NCBI GenBank assembly: GCA_025062195.1
Contig: JANXAS010000008.1
Span: 1 to 64,000, forward strand
Reading direction: 5' to 3'
DNA from: Armatimonadota bacterium
GTDB taxonomy: Bacteria > Armatimonadota > Fervidibacteria > Fervidibacterales > Thermosaccharophagaceae
DNA length: 64,000 nt
A program made the position numbers and the translations under genes. The notes below the pieces were generated by a model, which was not told the DNA's origin, searched no databases, and worked only from the letters and a program-made list of their open reading frames with translations. The first letter of the stretch is position 1. Every line of letters begins with the position of its first letter. Shown here piece by piece: positions 17,581 through 25,264 of this stretch.

Positions 17581-17799
17581 CTAAGCGGGTGTTTTGCGTT
17601 TCTCAGAGCCATACCATTCAGTGCTATACCAGTAGCGCTCAGCATAGCTAAGGTATTTTTCGATCTCTTCAATGGTCTGCAACTTACGCTTCCAATTGCC
17701 CTCCTCTTCCGGCTGTGGTTTTCCAGGTTCGTATGTCTCGCCAAGTATTTCAACATCAATGCCATCAAAACGCTTCCTTCGTTCTATGGGAAATTCCAC
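17581..17799 (-). CDS. Small hypothetical protein at the head of the acs cluster
   Basis: A 72-residue, highly charged and aromatic-rich ORF: MEFPIERRKRFDGIDVEIL, then EEEGNWKRKLQTIEEIEKYL and YWYSTEWYGSEKRKTPA. The GTG start has an excellent GGGAGTGA site six bases upstream, and the gene ends 66 bases before the acsD start on the same strand, so it is probably translated and cotranscribed with acsD-cooS-acsB. No hydrophobic segment, no Cys and no family recognised. It may be a regulatory or assembly protein of the complex; that is a guess from position only. The competing minus-strand frame 17550-17768 has no ribosome binding site. Confidence 0.65.
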   Translation of the reverse strand: MEFPIERRKRFDGIDVEILGETYEPGKPQPEEEGNWKRKLQTIEEIEKYLSYAERYWYSTEWYGSEKRKTPA

Positions 17800-17876
17800 T
17801 TGGGCTCACTCCCTTTCCATATGGTCAATCCGTTTTCGTCCCAGTTATTTTGCAACCTCATTGCCCATACTCAACA

Positions 17877-17904
17877 ATAGGGGCACGGCATACCGTGCCC
17901 CTAT
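17877..17904. repeat. Perfect 12-bp hairpin between cobS and the acs cluster
   Basis: ATAGGGGCACGG, a CATA loop, then the exact complement CCGTGCCCCTAT. It lies after the cobS stop and about 80 bases before the small ORF that heads the acs cluster. On the minus strand it is followed by TGTTGAG, not a T run, so it is a poor intrinsic terminator. It could be a REP-like repeat, an RNA-processing stem or an operator. A shorter relative, AGGGCAC-8-GTGCCCT, occurs at 30705-30726. Confidence 0.8.
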
Positions 17905-17961
17905 CATCCTTCCGACCGTATAGACCCTCAATCAGTATAACGCGCAGGGTTTCTTGTTCCA

Positions 17962-18756
17962 TTAAGCGTTAGTAAACCTTTGCAGCATCACAAAAGCCAG
18001 CAATGATGTGACTTCGCATACTTCAACGATTGCCCCATAGCAATCGCCCGTCAGACCGCCAAACCTTCTTACCAATCGCCAAGAGATGAGAATGCTCAAA
18101 GCAACGCATTGCCACATGCAAATATGTCCCGCATAGCTGGCACAAATTTGCGTTGCGGCTGCTGTGTATATCGTTGCAGCAACAGTTTGTCCTATTCTAT
18201 GCCCCCTTAAGTGATAGGCTATGCCCTCTTCTGAGCGGGCATAGGGGAAAAGGAACATTGAGACCACAGCGCTATATCTTCCAAACATCGGTGATAACAG
18301 AATTGCAGTCCATCTCCAATTCGGTTCAAGCGAAACTATGAGCGCATACTTGAGCAGGAGCACGATGAATATGCCTGCAGCTCCGAAGGCGCCAATTTGT
18401 GGCTCTCGCATCACTTTGAGTTGCTCTTCACCGGACTTTCGGCTGCCAATTGCATCTATTAAATCTGCCAGCCCATCAAGGTGAAGCCCGCCTGTGATGA
18501 TCACGAACATGCTAACAGTTATGGCGCTCACGACACTCATCGGCACAAGCGAAAGCAATACGCTGTCAGCTGTGGCTACGACAGCGCCGATGATTAGCCC
18601 AACGAGTGGGAAAAGCCATCCGCATACCTTTATGGCATCCTTTGGACATAGCCCGTGAACCGGCACGACCGTGAGGAATGAAACGGCGCAAAACAGGGCG
18701 CCCACATGCAGCCTAATTACCTCGCGCATTCGCAGCAGTATAGCTTTTAAGCTCAT
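17962..18756 (-). CDS. cobS: Adenosylcobinamide-GDP ribazoletransferase (cobalamin synthase)
   Basis: Integral membrane enzyme that joins adenosylcobinamide-GDP with alpha-ribazole phosphate, the last step of B12 assembly. The N-terminal FLTVVP motif and the family signature GGLHLDGLADLIDAIGSRKS are present, followed by LLKYALIV and RRFGGLTGDCYGA near the C terminus. Several hydrophobic helices run through about 264 residues. The ORF runs back to 18834 inside cobT. The ATG at 18756 starts just after the cobT stop and gives the usual N terminus, so it is used here. It is the last gene of the cobU-cobT-cobS run. Confidence 0.95.
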   Translation of the reverse strand: MSLKAILLRMREVIRLHVGALFCAVSFLTVVPVHGLCPKDAIKVCGWLFPLVGLIIGAVVATADSVLLSLVPMSVVSAITVSMFVIITGGLHLDGLADLIDAIGSRKSGEEQLKVMREPQIGAFGAAGIFIVLLLKYALIVSLEPNWRWTAILLSPMFGRYSAVVSMFLFPYARSEEGIAYHLRGHRIGQTVAATIYTAAATQICASYAGHICMWQCVALSILISWRLVRRFGGLTGDCYGAIVEVCEVTSLLAFVMLQRFTNA

Positions 18757-18760
18757 ATGC

Positions 18761-19825
18761 TCATGCCACCGGACCTGAGACACCAGCCTCATCAAATGTA
18801 GCCATCTGAGAGAGCAGCTTGCACGCCGCATCAATCACATGCATGGCAAGGACAGCACCAGTCCCTTCGCCAAGGCGCATGTTTAGATTCAATATCGGCT
18901 CAAGCCCAATCCAGTCAAGCAATAGGCGGTGCCCCGGCTCCAACGAGATGTGCCCAGCGAACATGTAGCCCTGCACAAGCGGTTGCATTCTGAAGGCAAT
19001 TGCTGCAGCAGCAGTTGTGATGAATCCGTCAAGCACAACCGGTATTCGCCTTGCCGCACACGCTATCACAACGCCAACAAGTGCTCCTATTTCAAACCCG
19101 CCAACTTTGGAAAGAACTTCAATTGGGTCATCTGGGTTTGGGCGATGCAAGTTCAAAGCAGTTTCAATGACAGCGACCTTATGCTCATAGCGTTCATCAT
19201 CTAAACCCGTGCCCCTCCCCGTTACCTCTCTTGCTGGCTTTCCCATCAGCGCTGCCGCGATCGCCGCGCTTGGTGTCGTATTGCCTATCCCCATGTCACC
19301 GAGGGCAATCATGCGCACACCTTCATTGACGAGCATCTCGGTTATCTCAACGCCTATGCCGATAGCTTCCAAGGCTTGCTCACGAGTCATTGCTGGCTCG
19401 GTTGAGAGATCTCTTGTGCCCCACGCTATTTTCCTCAAGATGAGACCTTCATGCTGCGGCAGCTCCGCGGCAACCCCAACATCAATCACTATAAGCTTTG
19501 CGCCACAATGCCTGCTCAGCACGCTTATTGCTGCCCCGCCACGAACAAAGTTCATCACCATCTGCGCTGTAACTTCCTTAGGGTAAAGGCTCACGCCTTG
19601 AGCCACAACACCGTGATCGGCTGCAAATACAACTACAGCCTTCTTTTCCACATCCGGCATTGTCATGCCGGTTATTCCGGCAATGCGCACGGCAATCTCT
19701 TCAAGCCTGCCGAGGCTCCCAAGCGGCTTTGTGAGCTTATTCTCCCGCTCCCTTGCCTTAGCCATAGCGAGTTCGTCCAACGGCTTTATAGCCTCCAAAA
19801 TTGCCCGAAGCCTTTCCTCCTTCAT
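18761..19825 (-). CDS. cobT: Nicotinate-nucleotide--dimethylbenzimidazole phosphoribosyltransferase
   Basis: Makes alpha-ribazole phosphate from nicotinate mononucleotide and the lower-ligand base for B12. The family blocks are LTKPLGSLGRLEEIAVRIAG, VFAADHGVVAQGVSLYP, MIALGDMGIGNTTPSAAI, GRGTGLDD, VLDGFITTAAA and the catalytic-glutamate loop RLGEGTGAVLAM. The 354-residue length is standard. GGAGGGGTGGTGA precedes the ATG. The gene lies between cobU, with a 158-base gap, and cobS, almost adjacent, so cotranscription with cobS is likely. Confidence 0.97.
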   Translation of the reverse strand: MKEERLRAILEAIKPLDELAMAKARERENKLTKPLGSLGRLEEIAVRIAGITGMTMPDVEKKAVVVFAADHGVVAQGVSLYPKEVTAQMVMNFVRGGAAISVLSRHCGAKLIVIDVGVAAELPQHEGLILRKIAWGTRDLSTEPAMTREQALEAIGIGVEITEMLVNEGVRMIALGDMGIGNTTPSAAIAAALMGKPAREVTGRGTGLDDERYEHKVAVIETALNLHRPNPDDPIEVLSKVGGFEIGALVGVVIACAARRIPVVLDGFITTAAAAIAFRMQPLVQGYMFAGHISLEPGHRLLLDWIGLEPILNLNMRLGEGTGAVLAMHVIDAACKLLSQMATFDEAGVSGPVA

Positions 19826-19983
19826 TCGTTCACCACCCCTCCTCCATGTCCACCTATACAGGGTTCATCCGTCAACGATGACCAGCGGTGAGAACATAGC
19901 TAACGGTATCTGGATATGCCTATTGATGCGCCAAAATCCGTTGTTAGGCAGCAGCCACAATGCTGCGAAGCGGCACCAAATTT

Positions 19984-20508
19984 TCATCCACAACCCTTCA
20001 AACAAATTGGTATGCCAGCACAAAGCCAGTAGACACAATCAGCACCTGAGGCAAGCTTTTGATTTGCTTCTCCCAGCAGGTCTCTGAAGCGCCTGCCAAT
20101 AGGCGTTGCCGGAACAATTCCCATGCCAACTTCGTTGCTCACGATAATGGTATTGCATCTGCGCTCCTTACACGCTTTAAGCAGCCTCTCAACGGCGCAC
20201 AATATGGCATCATCATCTGCCTCAGCTGCAATGAGATTGGTGAGCCAAAGCGTGATGCAATCAATGACCACAACTTCAAACTCATCGCCATGCTCATCAA
20301 TCCATTCGGATACGCAAATTGGTTCTTCAATGGTCAGCCATTCTTTTGGGCGAGAACGCCTGTGCATCTCAATTCGCCTTTCCATCTCATCATCCGTGCG
20401 TGCTGCGGTGGCTATAAATGCCACTCTCGCATTGCCCTTTGCAAGTTCAACTGCAAATCTGCTTTTGCCGCTGCGCGCCCCACCAAGAAGCAATGTGATC
20501 AATCCCAA
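19984..20508 (-). CDS. cobU: Adenosylcobinamide kinase / adenosylcobinamide-phosphate guanylyltransferase
   Basis: Bifunctional enzyme that phosphorylates adenosylcobinamide and then activates it with GTP. It has the P-loop GGARSGKSRFAVELA at the very start, ATAARTDDEMERRIEMHRR, VVIDCITLWLTNLI and the IIVSNEVGMGIVPATPIGRRF block that marks CobU. The track ORF begins at 20535, but GGGGTG followed eight bases later by TTG (20508) gives MGLITLLLGGARSGKS, closer to family N termini; the next TTG (20502) is also possible. About 174 residues. It shares strand with cobT, cobS and the BtuF-like gene 90 bases upstream. Confidence 0.94.
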   Translation of the reverse strand: MGLITLLLGGARSGKSRFAVELAKGNARVAFIATAARTDDEMERRIEMHRRSRPKEWLTIEEPICVSEWIDEHGDEFEVVVIDCITLWLTNLIAAEADDDAILCAVERLLKACKERRCNTIIVSNEVGMGIVPATPIGRRFRDLLGEANQKLASGADCVYWLCAGIPICLKGCG

Positions 20509-20598
20509 GATGCTCACACCCCGATATTGCAGCACCGGTGTTATGCTCCATTAGTATGGGAAACAAAGTTGGCATGCCCACGGCACAGCGTTGCTTGA

Positions 20599-21528
20599 TC
20601 ACTTATGCCCGTGAAGAAGACGATGTAGTTCAGCTATCCCCAGTGTGATTCTTGGTCCCGGTCTGAAAATCAAATCGGCATCAATCGCATACACCCTGCC
20701 TGTGCGCACCGCTTTGAGTTGCTCAAAGCCGACCCTTCCCTTCACCTCTGAGAAAGCCTTGGCTGAATTAAGGCGACCGTGCCTCGCCAAAATGTAGACA
20801 TCGGGGTTAAGCGTCATTAGCGCCTCAAGGCTAACTGTTGGGAACTCACTCCTTGGCTTGAGTTGCCTCAGAATGTTGTATCCGCCAGCAAGTCCAATGG
20901 CGTCATCAATGAAGTTGTTAATCCCAACACCCATAAGGCTTGGTGGTGGTGATACCTCAATGAATACGCTCGGCTTCCTCTTGAGCTTTGATTGGGATGC
21001 CTTGATCCGCCTTATTTCAGAGCGCATTCTGTTGGCAAGCGATTTTGCCTCCCTGTATTTCCCGACAAGTTTTCCGATCCTCTCAACAGCGCTCGTTATG
21101 TCAATCACCCTTTTTGGGGACATGACGAATATTGGCGCACGGACTTTACCCTCAAGCGCTTCAACTTCGCTGATGGGGAGCACAACTGATGCCAGCACAA
21201 TCAAATCGGGATTGTGCTTTACTACAGCCTCAATATTTGGGCGCATGAAAGGTCCCACCCTCGGCAGGCGGCGGACTTCAGGGGGGTAGTCAGACCAATC
21301 GTCAACGGCAACGACAGACCTTCCGGCGCCTATGGCAAATAGTAGCTCTGTAGTGCTCGGTGAGAGCGATATGATACGTTTTGGTGACCTGTTGAGTTTG
21401 ATAAATCTTCCCAAATCATCCTTGACGACTTGCTGCAGCTGTTGTGCTTTGACAGTGTGGAGCCAGAAGGTCAGTGCCATCAAAACCTTCACTATACGCA
21501 TGGGGGTTGATTGTTCTCGGCTGCTCAA
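20599..21528 (-). CDS. BtuF-like periplasmic cobalamin (corrinoid) binding protein
   Basis: Substrate-binding protein of an ABC importer, family of helical-backbone metal/B12 receptors. There is an N-terminal signal (IVKVLMALTFWLHTVKAQQ), then VKDDLGRFIKLNRSPKRIISLSPSTTELLFAIGAG, which is typical of BtuF, VGPFMRPNIEAVVKHNPDLIV and SLEALMTLNPDVYIL. The TTG at 21528 is kept because AAAGGGTGA lies six bases upstream; the inner ATG at 21501 has none. No BtuC permease or BtuD ATPase is in the window, so its transporter is elsewhere or shared. Siderophore or haem binding cannot be excluded by sequence alone, but the neighbouring cobU-cobT-cobS and the upstream cobalamin riboswitch favour corrinoids. 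Confidence 0.85.
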   Translation of the reverse strand: MSSREQSTPMRIVKVLMALTFWLHTVKAQQLQQVVKDDLGRFIKLNRSPKRIISLSPSTTELLFAIGAGRSVVAVDDWSDYPPEVRRLPRVGPFMRPNIEAVVKHNPDLIVLASVVLPISEVEALEGKVRAPIFVMSPKRVIDITSAVERIGKLVGKYREAKSLANRMRSEIRRIKASQSKLKRKPSVFIEVSPPPSLMGVGINNFIDDAIGLAGGYNILRQLKPRSEFPTVSLEALMTLNPDVYILARHGRLNSAKAFSEVKGRVGFEQLKAVRTGRVYAIDADLIFRPGPRITLGIAELHRLLHGHK

Positions 21529-21873
21529 AATTGCTCACCCTTTCTTGAACGCCCTTTATTGCAAATTTTTGGCGGGCATCTCTCGCCGACTCGCTTTTGG
21601 CTTTAGCCTGCCGGCGCTGAAGAACAATCTTCCCACAGCTATGTCGTGAACTTTCGCCCGTAATCGTTAGTGAGTTCTTTGGCGCCGGCTTCTGCCGGCA
21701 AAATAGGCAATGGCGGACGCAATCCACCCGCAACTTTTCTGGTGGGCTTCACTCACGCTCACAAAGCAACGCCACCTGCCTACCTCCTGTTACCGTTGGA
21801 TAGAACCAGCCCAATGAGCTTTAGCCATTGGCTTAATACCAGCTGCCATAGCCCAAGCCCCAACGATCGCATT
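21529..21873. other. 345-base gap between prepilin gene and btuF-like gene
   Basis: No supported gene; the ORFs here are short and lack family features. A compact hairpin GCCGGC-TTCT-GCCGGC stands at 21684-21699. On the minus strand the T run precedes the stem, so it does not look like a terminator for the prepilin gene. Nothing here resembles a second riboswitch. Confidence 0.5.
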
Positions 21874-22683
21874 TTAGTTCAGGTCAAATAGCTCATCGGT
21901 GGCTAAGTTTCCGTCCTCATCAATATCGCCCAAGTTGTTCTTCCGAAAGTCATCTGCGTTGTATCCCCATCCGAAAGTCCCAGTTCGGTATACCGGTTTC
22001 CCTGCTTTCACATGTCCATCCAACCAGAGGACATTCCCCGTTTCGTTGTGGCGGGCGTGAAACCCCGGATAAGCATAGGAAGGTGGGTCAAGATAAGCAT
22101 TGCCTTCTAAGGTAGGTTGAGGATAGCTCCATGTGTTCATCCTTGCCGAATCGGCCATGAGAACCGTCTGAGCTGGGTTTTGAACCTTGGCAAGTGCAAC
22201 TGGGCTCACATCCCAACTTGGTGGTGTGAATGGAGAAAGGTATGCGTAGTTGTATGCATATCCGGTAAGCCCCAATGCAGCCCGCAGCGTATTGGGAAAA
22301 GATGGGCACGCTCTAATTTGTGTGTTCCTCATGTAAGGGTAGAGAAGCCCCTCTTGCTCGTTCAAGGCGCTACCATCCCAACTGCCCCACCAATAATATG
22401 TCTTTCCGACACCTCTAACCTGAACTGGCATCACTATTTCATCGTAGTCTTGGACATACATCATGAAAGCTAAGCCGATCTGCTTTAGGTTGGACTGGCA
22501 TGAAGCCTGTCTCGCCTTTTCCCTTGCGCGCGCAAACACTGGGAACAGTATCGCCGCCAAGATGGCGATTATGGCAATCACCACCAGCAGCTCTATTAGT
22601 GTGAACGCTCCCAACACTGATTGGTTTCTGTTCCCGGTTGTGATGGAACACACTATCGCTTTACACCTTTCAATGCGCCTCAT
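21874..22683 (-). CDS. DUF1559-type prepilin-like protein, copy 1
   Basis: Type IV pilin-like/type II secretion pseudopilin family with an N-terminal methylation motif. [20 protein letters not shown] is the cleavage site and hydrophobic helix, followed by [25 protein letters not shown], read here in two pieces. The C-terminal part has the H-X9-DG element typical of DUF1559 ([21 protein letters not shown]). The ATG at 22683 has GGAGGTG upstream and is chosen over 22725, giving about 269 residues. These proteins are numerous in Armatimonadota and Planctomycetota and act at the cell surface, with individual roles unknown. It is the first gene downstream of the cobalamin riboswitch, which is unexpected. 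Confidence 0.9.
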   Translation of the reverse strand: MRRIERCKAIVCSITTGNRNQSVLGAFTLIELLVVIAIIAILAAILFPVFARAREKARQASCQSNLKQIGLAFMMYVQDYDEIVMPVQVRGVGKTYYWWGSWDGSALNEQEGLLYPYMRNTQIRACPSFPNTLRAALGLTGYAYNYAYLSPFTPPSWDVSPVALAKVQNPAQTVLMADSARMNTWSYPQPTLEGNAYLDPPSYAYPGFHARHNETGNVLWLDGHVKAGKPVYRTGTFGWGYNADDFRKNNLGDIDEDGNLATDELFDLN

Positions 22684-22889
22684 TACAGCACACCTCCATT
22701 GGCTTTGTTTTGGGTTATGCTGCACAACTTGCAGCCGATGGTTTAAATGGGATTATGGTTCCGACAGAGTGAGGGGCACTTATGCATAAGCTCGTTTGTT
22801 GCAGATAGCAAGCGACGATGGGGAAGCAGCTGCCCTTAGTTCACGAGGGAGCCAGTTATCTGTATCGCAATGCGGTGCACAAAATAACT

Positions 22890-22945
22890 GACCCCCGACA
22901 GCCACCCCCATCACAATGAGCGCCCTCAGCAGTCTGCCGGGGGTC
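22890..22945 (-). terminator. Candidate expression-platform hairpin below the cobalamin riboswitch
   Basis: On the minus strand GACCCCCGGCAG pairs with CTGTCGGGGGTC over 12 positions, one of them G-U, enclosing 32 bases. It is followed by AGTTATTTTG. It begins about 50 bases after the riboswitch core, where a regulated terminator would be expected. The long loop and broken T tract make termination less than certain. Confidence 0.55.
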
Positions 22946-22994
22946 TGCTAAACCATACCTTAAGCATGCTCATCGCCCTCCCGCGAGGCGGCAC

Positions 22995-23215
22995 GAGCAT
23001 TCCTGCGGGTGGACCGGTCTTCTGGCTCCCGGATCATCCTATTCCCTGCGCCTTCCCAGTTGGGGATCAGCCCCACCAGTGGCTTTTGGCAATGCAAGTT
23101 AATGCATCGCCTGCAGGTTTCGTCCCCGGTTACAGCTGCGGGGCAGCGACGGATTCTCACCGTCTTCCCGCACATCCACCCGCTATCGCACCGCATTTTG
23201 AAGTGATCAAAATCT
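22995..23215 (-). ncRNA. Cobalamin (AdoCbl-type) riboswitch
   Basis: On the minus strand, the order of conserved elements is that of the B12 element: GCGGGAAGACGGTGAGAATC, CGTCGCTGCCCCGCAGCTGT, AACCGGGGACGAAACC, the invariant B12-box core GCCACTGG, then CTGGGAAGGCGCAGG and a GGGAGCCAGAAGACC segment near the 3' end. It is expected to bind adenosylcobalamin and lower expression of the genes downstream on the minus strand, namely the prepilin gene and, if transcription continues, btuF-like, cobU, cobT and cobS. A TATAAT box lies just upstream. Boundaries are approximate to about ten bases. Confidence 0.93.
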
Positions 23216-23236
23216 CCTGATACAAGGGTGAGAAGC

Positions 23237-23266
23237 ATTATAGCGCGCTAATAGGATTCTGTTTAA
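23237..23266 (-). promoter_or_regulatory. Promoter for the cobalamin riboswitch transcript
   Basis: On the minus strand a perfect -10 box TATAAT (plus bases 23237-23242) is preceded by a weak -35-like TTAAAC with an 18-base spacer. Transcription would start near 23230, shortly before the riboswitch. Confidence 0.6.
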
Positions 23267-23613
23267 CAGGTTATGGAGCCCTATACAATTTCCAAAAACC
23301 AAAATGCCCTCCAACCTATCTGGGGTTTAACCTGGCTCTTAGCTGCGTTGGTTTGCGGCACCCCAGTTTTTGATAAGGGCAGTTGCACAGCCGTGTTTGT
23401 TATGCCCTTCATTTCGGTGTGGATGCTGGCTGGAGGACTCATACAATGTCTCACGAATTGGTTGACGCTTTCATCAAAAGCTGTTATCTTTGCAAGTAAG
23501 GATACACCATCACAGCGTATGTCTTAAGCGAAATTGATGCGGCATCTTTTTCGGCTCAATTTAAAGACAGCTGCACAGCTGTGGTCCTGCAACGATTGGG
23601 TGGTGGATCAAAA

Positions 23614-24495
23614 ATGCGCAAACGCGGGCTGGGTCGTGGACTGGATGCACTCATACCGTCAGCAATGGATGAGAGTTGGCTCACTGCGGTAACGCCAGAG
23701 ACCACTAATATCGTTGAGATAGATGTTGACCACATAAAGCCAAACCCATTCCAACCGAGGCGGGACATGGATCAAAGGGCGTTACAGGAGCTCGCCGACT
23801 CCATACGGGCGCATGGGCTGCTGCAACCGATCGTTGTTAGGCAAATTGAGGATGGTTACCAACTTGTCACCGGTGAGAGACGATGGCGCGCTGCGGTGCT
23901 CGCTGGCTTGCGGAAATTGCCAGCCATAATTAGGCAATGTGACGATCAGGAAATGATTGAGTTTGCACTGATTGAGAATTTGCAGCGCGAAGACATCAAT
24001 CCCATTGAGGAGGCAGAGGCATATTTCCAGCTTTCGCGGCGCTTCGGAATGACGCAAGAGGAGATAGCAGCGCGTGTCGGAAAGAGCAGGGCTGCCGTTG
24101 CCAATGCCATGCGCCTGTTGCAGCTTCCCGAAATGGTGAAGGAAGCCATACGCAAGGGTGAGATAAGTGAAGGGCACGGCAGGGCATTGCTAATGCTTGA
24201 TGATGAGCGCCTCATCCTTCAAGCGCTCTCACTCATAAAGAGGCATAGCTTATCGGTGAGGCAAACTGAAGCACTCGCCCGACGACTCAAAGAGCAGCGT
24301 GAGAAAGTTCCCAAGGAAAAGCGAGAGATGGATCCCAACCTGCTTTCGCTACAGGATGCGCTTCAGGAACGATTGCAAATGCGCGTCAGAATAAAGCCGG
24401 GCAGGCGTGGGGGCACAATTGAGATACGATACCTATCTGACAGTGACTTGCAGCGCCTCGTTGATCTCGTCCTTGGAGAGGTTTTTTCGCTTTGA
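23614..24495 (+). CDS. parB: Chromosome partitioning protein ParB
   Basis: CTPase and DNA-binding protein that loads on parS sites and works with ParA and SMC in origin segregation. The N-terminal KRGLGRGLDALIP is the ParA-contact region. NPFQPRR, LVTGERRWRAA (CTP/GERR motif) and ALIENLQREDINPIEEA follow. The helix-turn-helix is in TQEEIAARVGKSRAAVANAMRLLQLP, and the dimerisation domain closes the protein. The ATG at 23614 follows GGGTGGTGGA and gives 293 residues; the track start at 23581 adds a leader without family support. No parA, gidA/mnmG or other origin gene is next to it, which is unusual. I found no clear parS sequence nearby. Confidence 0.95.
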   Translation: MRKRGLGRGLDALIPSAMDESWLTAVTPETTNIVEIDVDHIKPNPFQPRRDMDQRALQELADSIRAHGLLQPIVVRQIEDGYQLVTGERRWRAAVLAGLRKLPAIIRQCDDQEMIEFALIENLQREDINPIEEAEAYFQLSRRFGMTQEEIAARVGKSRAAVANAMRLLQLPEMVKEAIRKGEISEGHGRALLMLDDERLILQALSLIKRHSLSVRQTEALARRLKEQREKVPKEKREMDPNLLSLQDALQERLQMRVRIKPGRRGGTIEIRYLSDSDLQRLVDLVLGEVFSL

Positions 24496-24538
24496 CCGCG
24501 ATGAGTTGCAACTCCGCTACAAAGGCATTGCTCCGGTG

Positions 24539-25258
24539 ATGCGTATGGGGCTTGGCGGTGCACTTATTCTGTCGGCGATAATGATGCGATTGCTTCTTCA
24601 AAATCCATGTGAGCCAATTCTCCCATATGTGAATGCACTGGGTGCATGCGAGCGTCTCCTGATGGCGTTGTGTGCACCACTCCTTCCCAAGCGCACATCG
24701 TTAACTGAGGCGCTCAAGCAGCAGTTTGAGTTTGACGAAGAGGCTGTAGCTCACGCTGTTACCGAATATGCGATGAGGTTGAACAGGCAGCTTAAGCGAA
24801 GCCTTGCGGAGGAGATTGCATCTGCATTAGTTGATGCCGCAATGCGTAATGGTGTGGATGCATGCTTGCTTGCAGCTGTTGTGGCGCGTGAATCCTCTTT
24901 CCGCTGTGATGCTCGTTCACCGAGTGGCGCTGTTGGGCTTGCGCAATTGATGCCGCAAACTGCGGCAGCGCTTGGTGTGGTTGACCCGCATGATATTGCT
25001 CAAAACTTGGATGGTGCTGCACGCTACCTTGCAACGCTGATGCGCCGTTGGTGTGGGAGAGACGACGCCGTTGAGATGGCGCTTGCCTCTTACAGGCTCG
25101 GTCCAAGATTGATTGAGTTGCGTCTTGGGATACCGGATGTGGCTGGCGTCGCTTCATACTTGGATGATGTCCTAAATCATTACATTAAGCTGCGCAGCTT
25201 GGTCAGGAGAGAAAAGGAGAGCAATTGCAGCAGTGACGCCGAAGAGGGAAGGAGATGA
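24539..25258 (+). CDS. Lytic transglycosylase (SLT domain) with N-terminal membrane segment
   Basis: Cell-wall muramidase of the Slt/MltC-like family that cleaves the MurNAc-GlcNAc bond. A hydrophobic N terminus (GLGGALILSAIMMRLLL) acts as signal or anchor. The catalytic region begins near NGVDACLLAAVVARESSFRCDARSPSGAVGLAQLMPQTAAALG in pieces: RESSF holds the catalytic Glu, and GLAQLMP is the second motif. LASYRLGP corresponds to the usual AYNAGP loop. The track ORF overlaps the parB end; ATG 24539, or the next at 24545, avoids this and starts right before the signal segment. About 239 residues. The next gene follows after 6 bases. Confidence 0.9.
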   Translation: MRMGLGGALILSAIMMRLLLQNPCEPILPYVNALGACERLLMALCAPLLPKRTSLTEALKQQFEFDEEAVAHAVTEYAMRLNRQLKRSLAEEIASALVDAAMRNGVDACLLAAVVARESSFRCDARSPSGAVGLAQLMPQTAAALGVVDPHDIAQNLDGAARYLATLMRRWCGRDDAVEMALASYRLGPRLIELRLGIPDVAGVASYLDDVLNHYIKLRSLVRREKESNCSSDAEEGRR

Positions 25259-25264
25259 AGGTTT

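Noticed and set aside
22966-23220. ORFs of 84, 65 and 92 codons on both strands
   Set aside because: They lie inside the cobalamin riboswitch, whose conserved elements explain the sequence better.
23273-23527. 84-codon plus-strand ORF with hydrophobic segments
   Set aside because: No ribosome binding site, no family, and it lies just behind the riboswitch promoter; not enough to call a gene.
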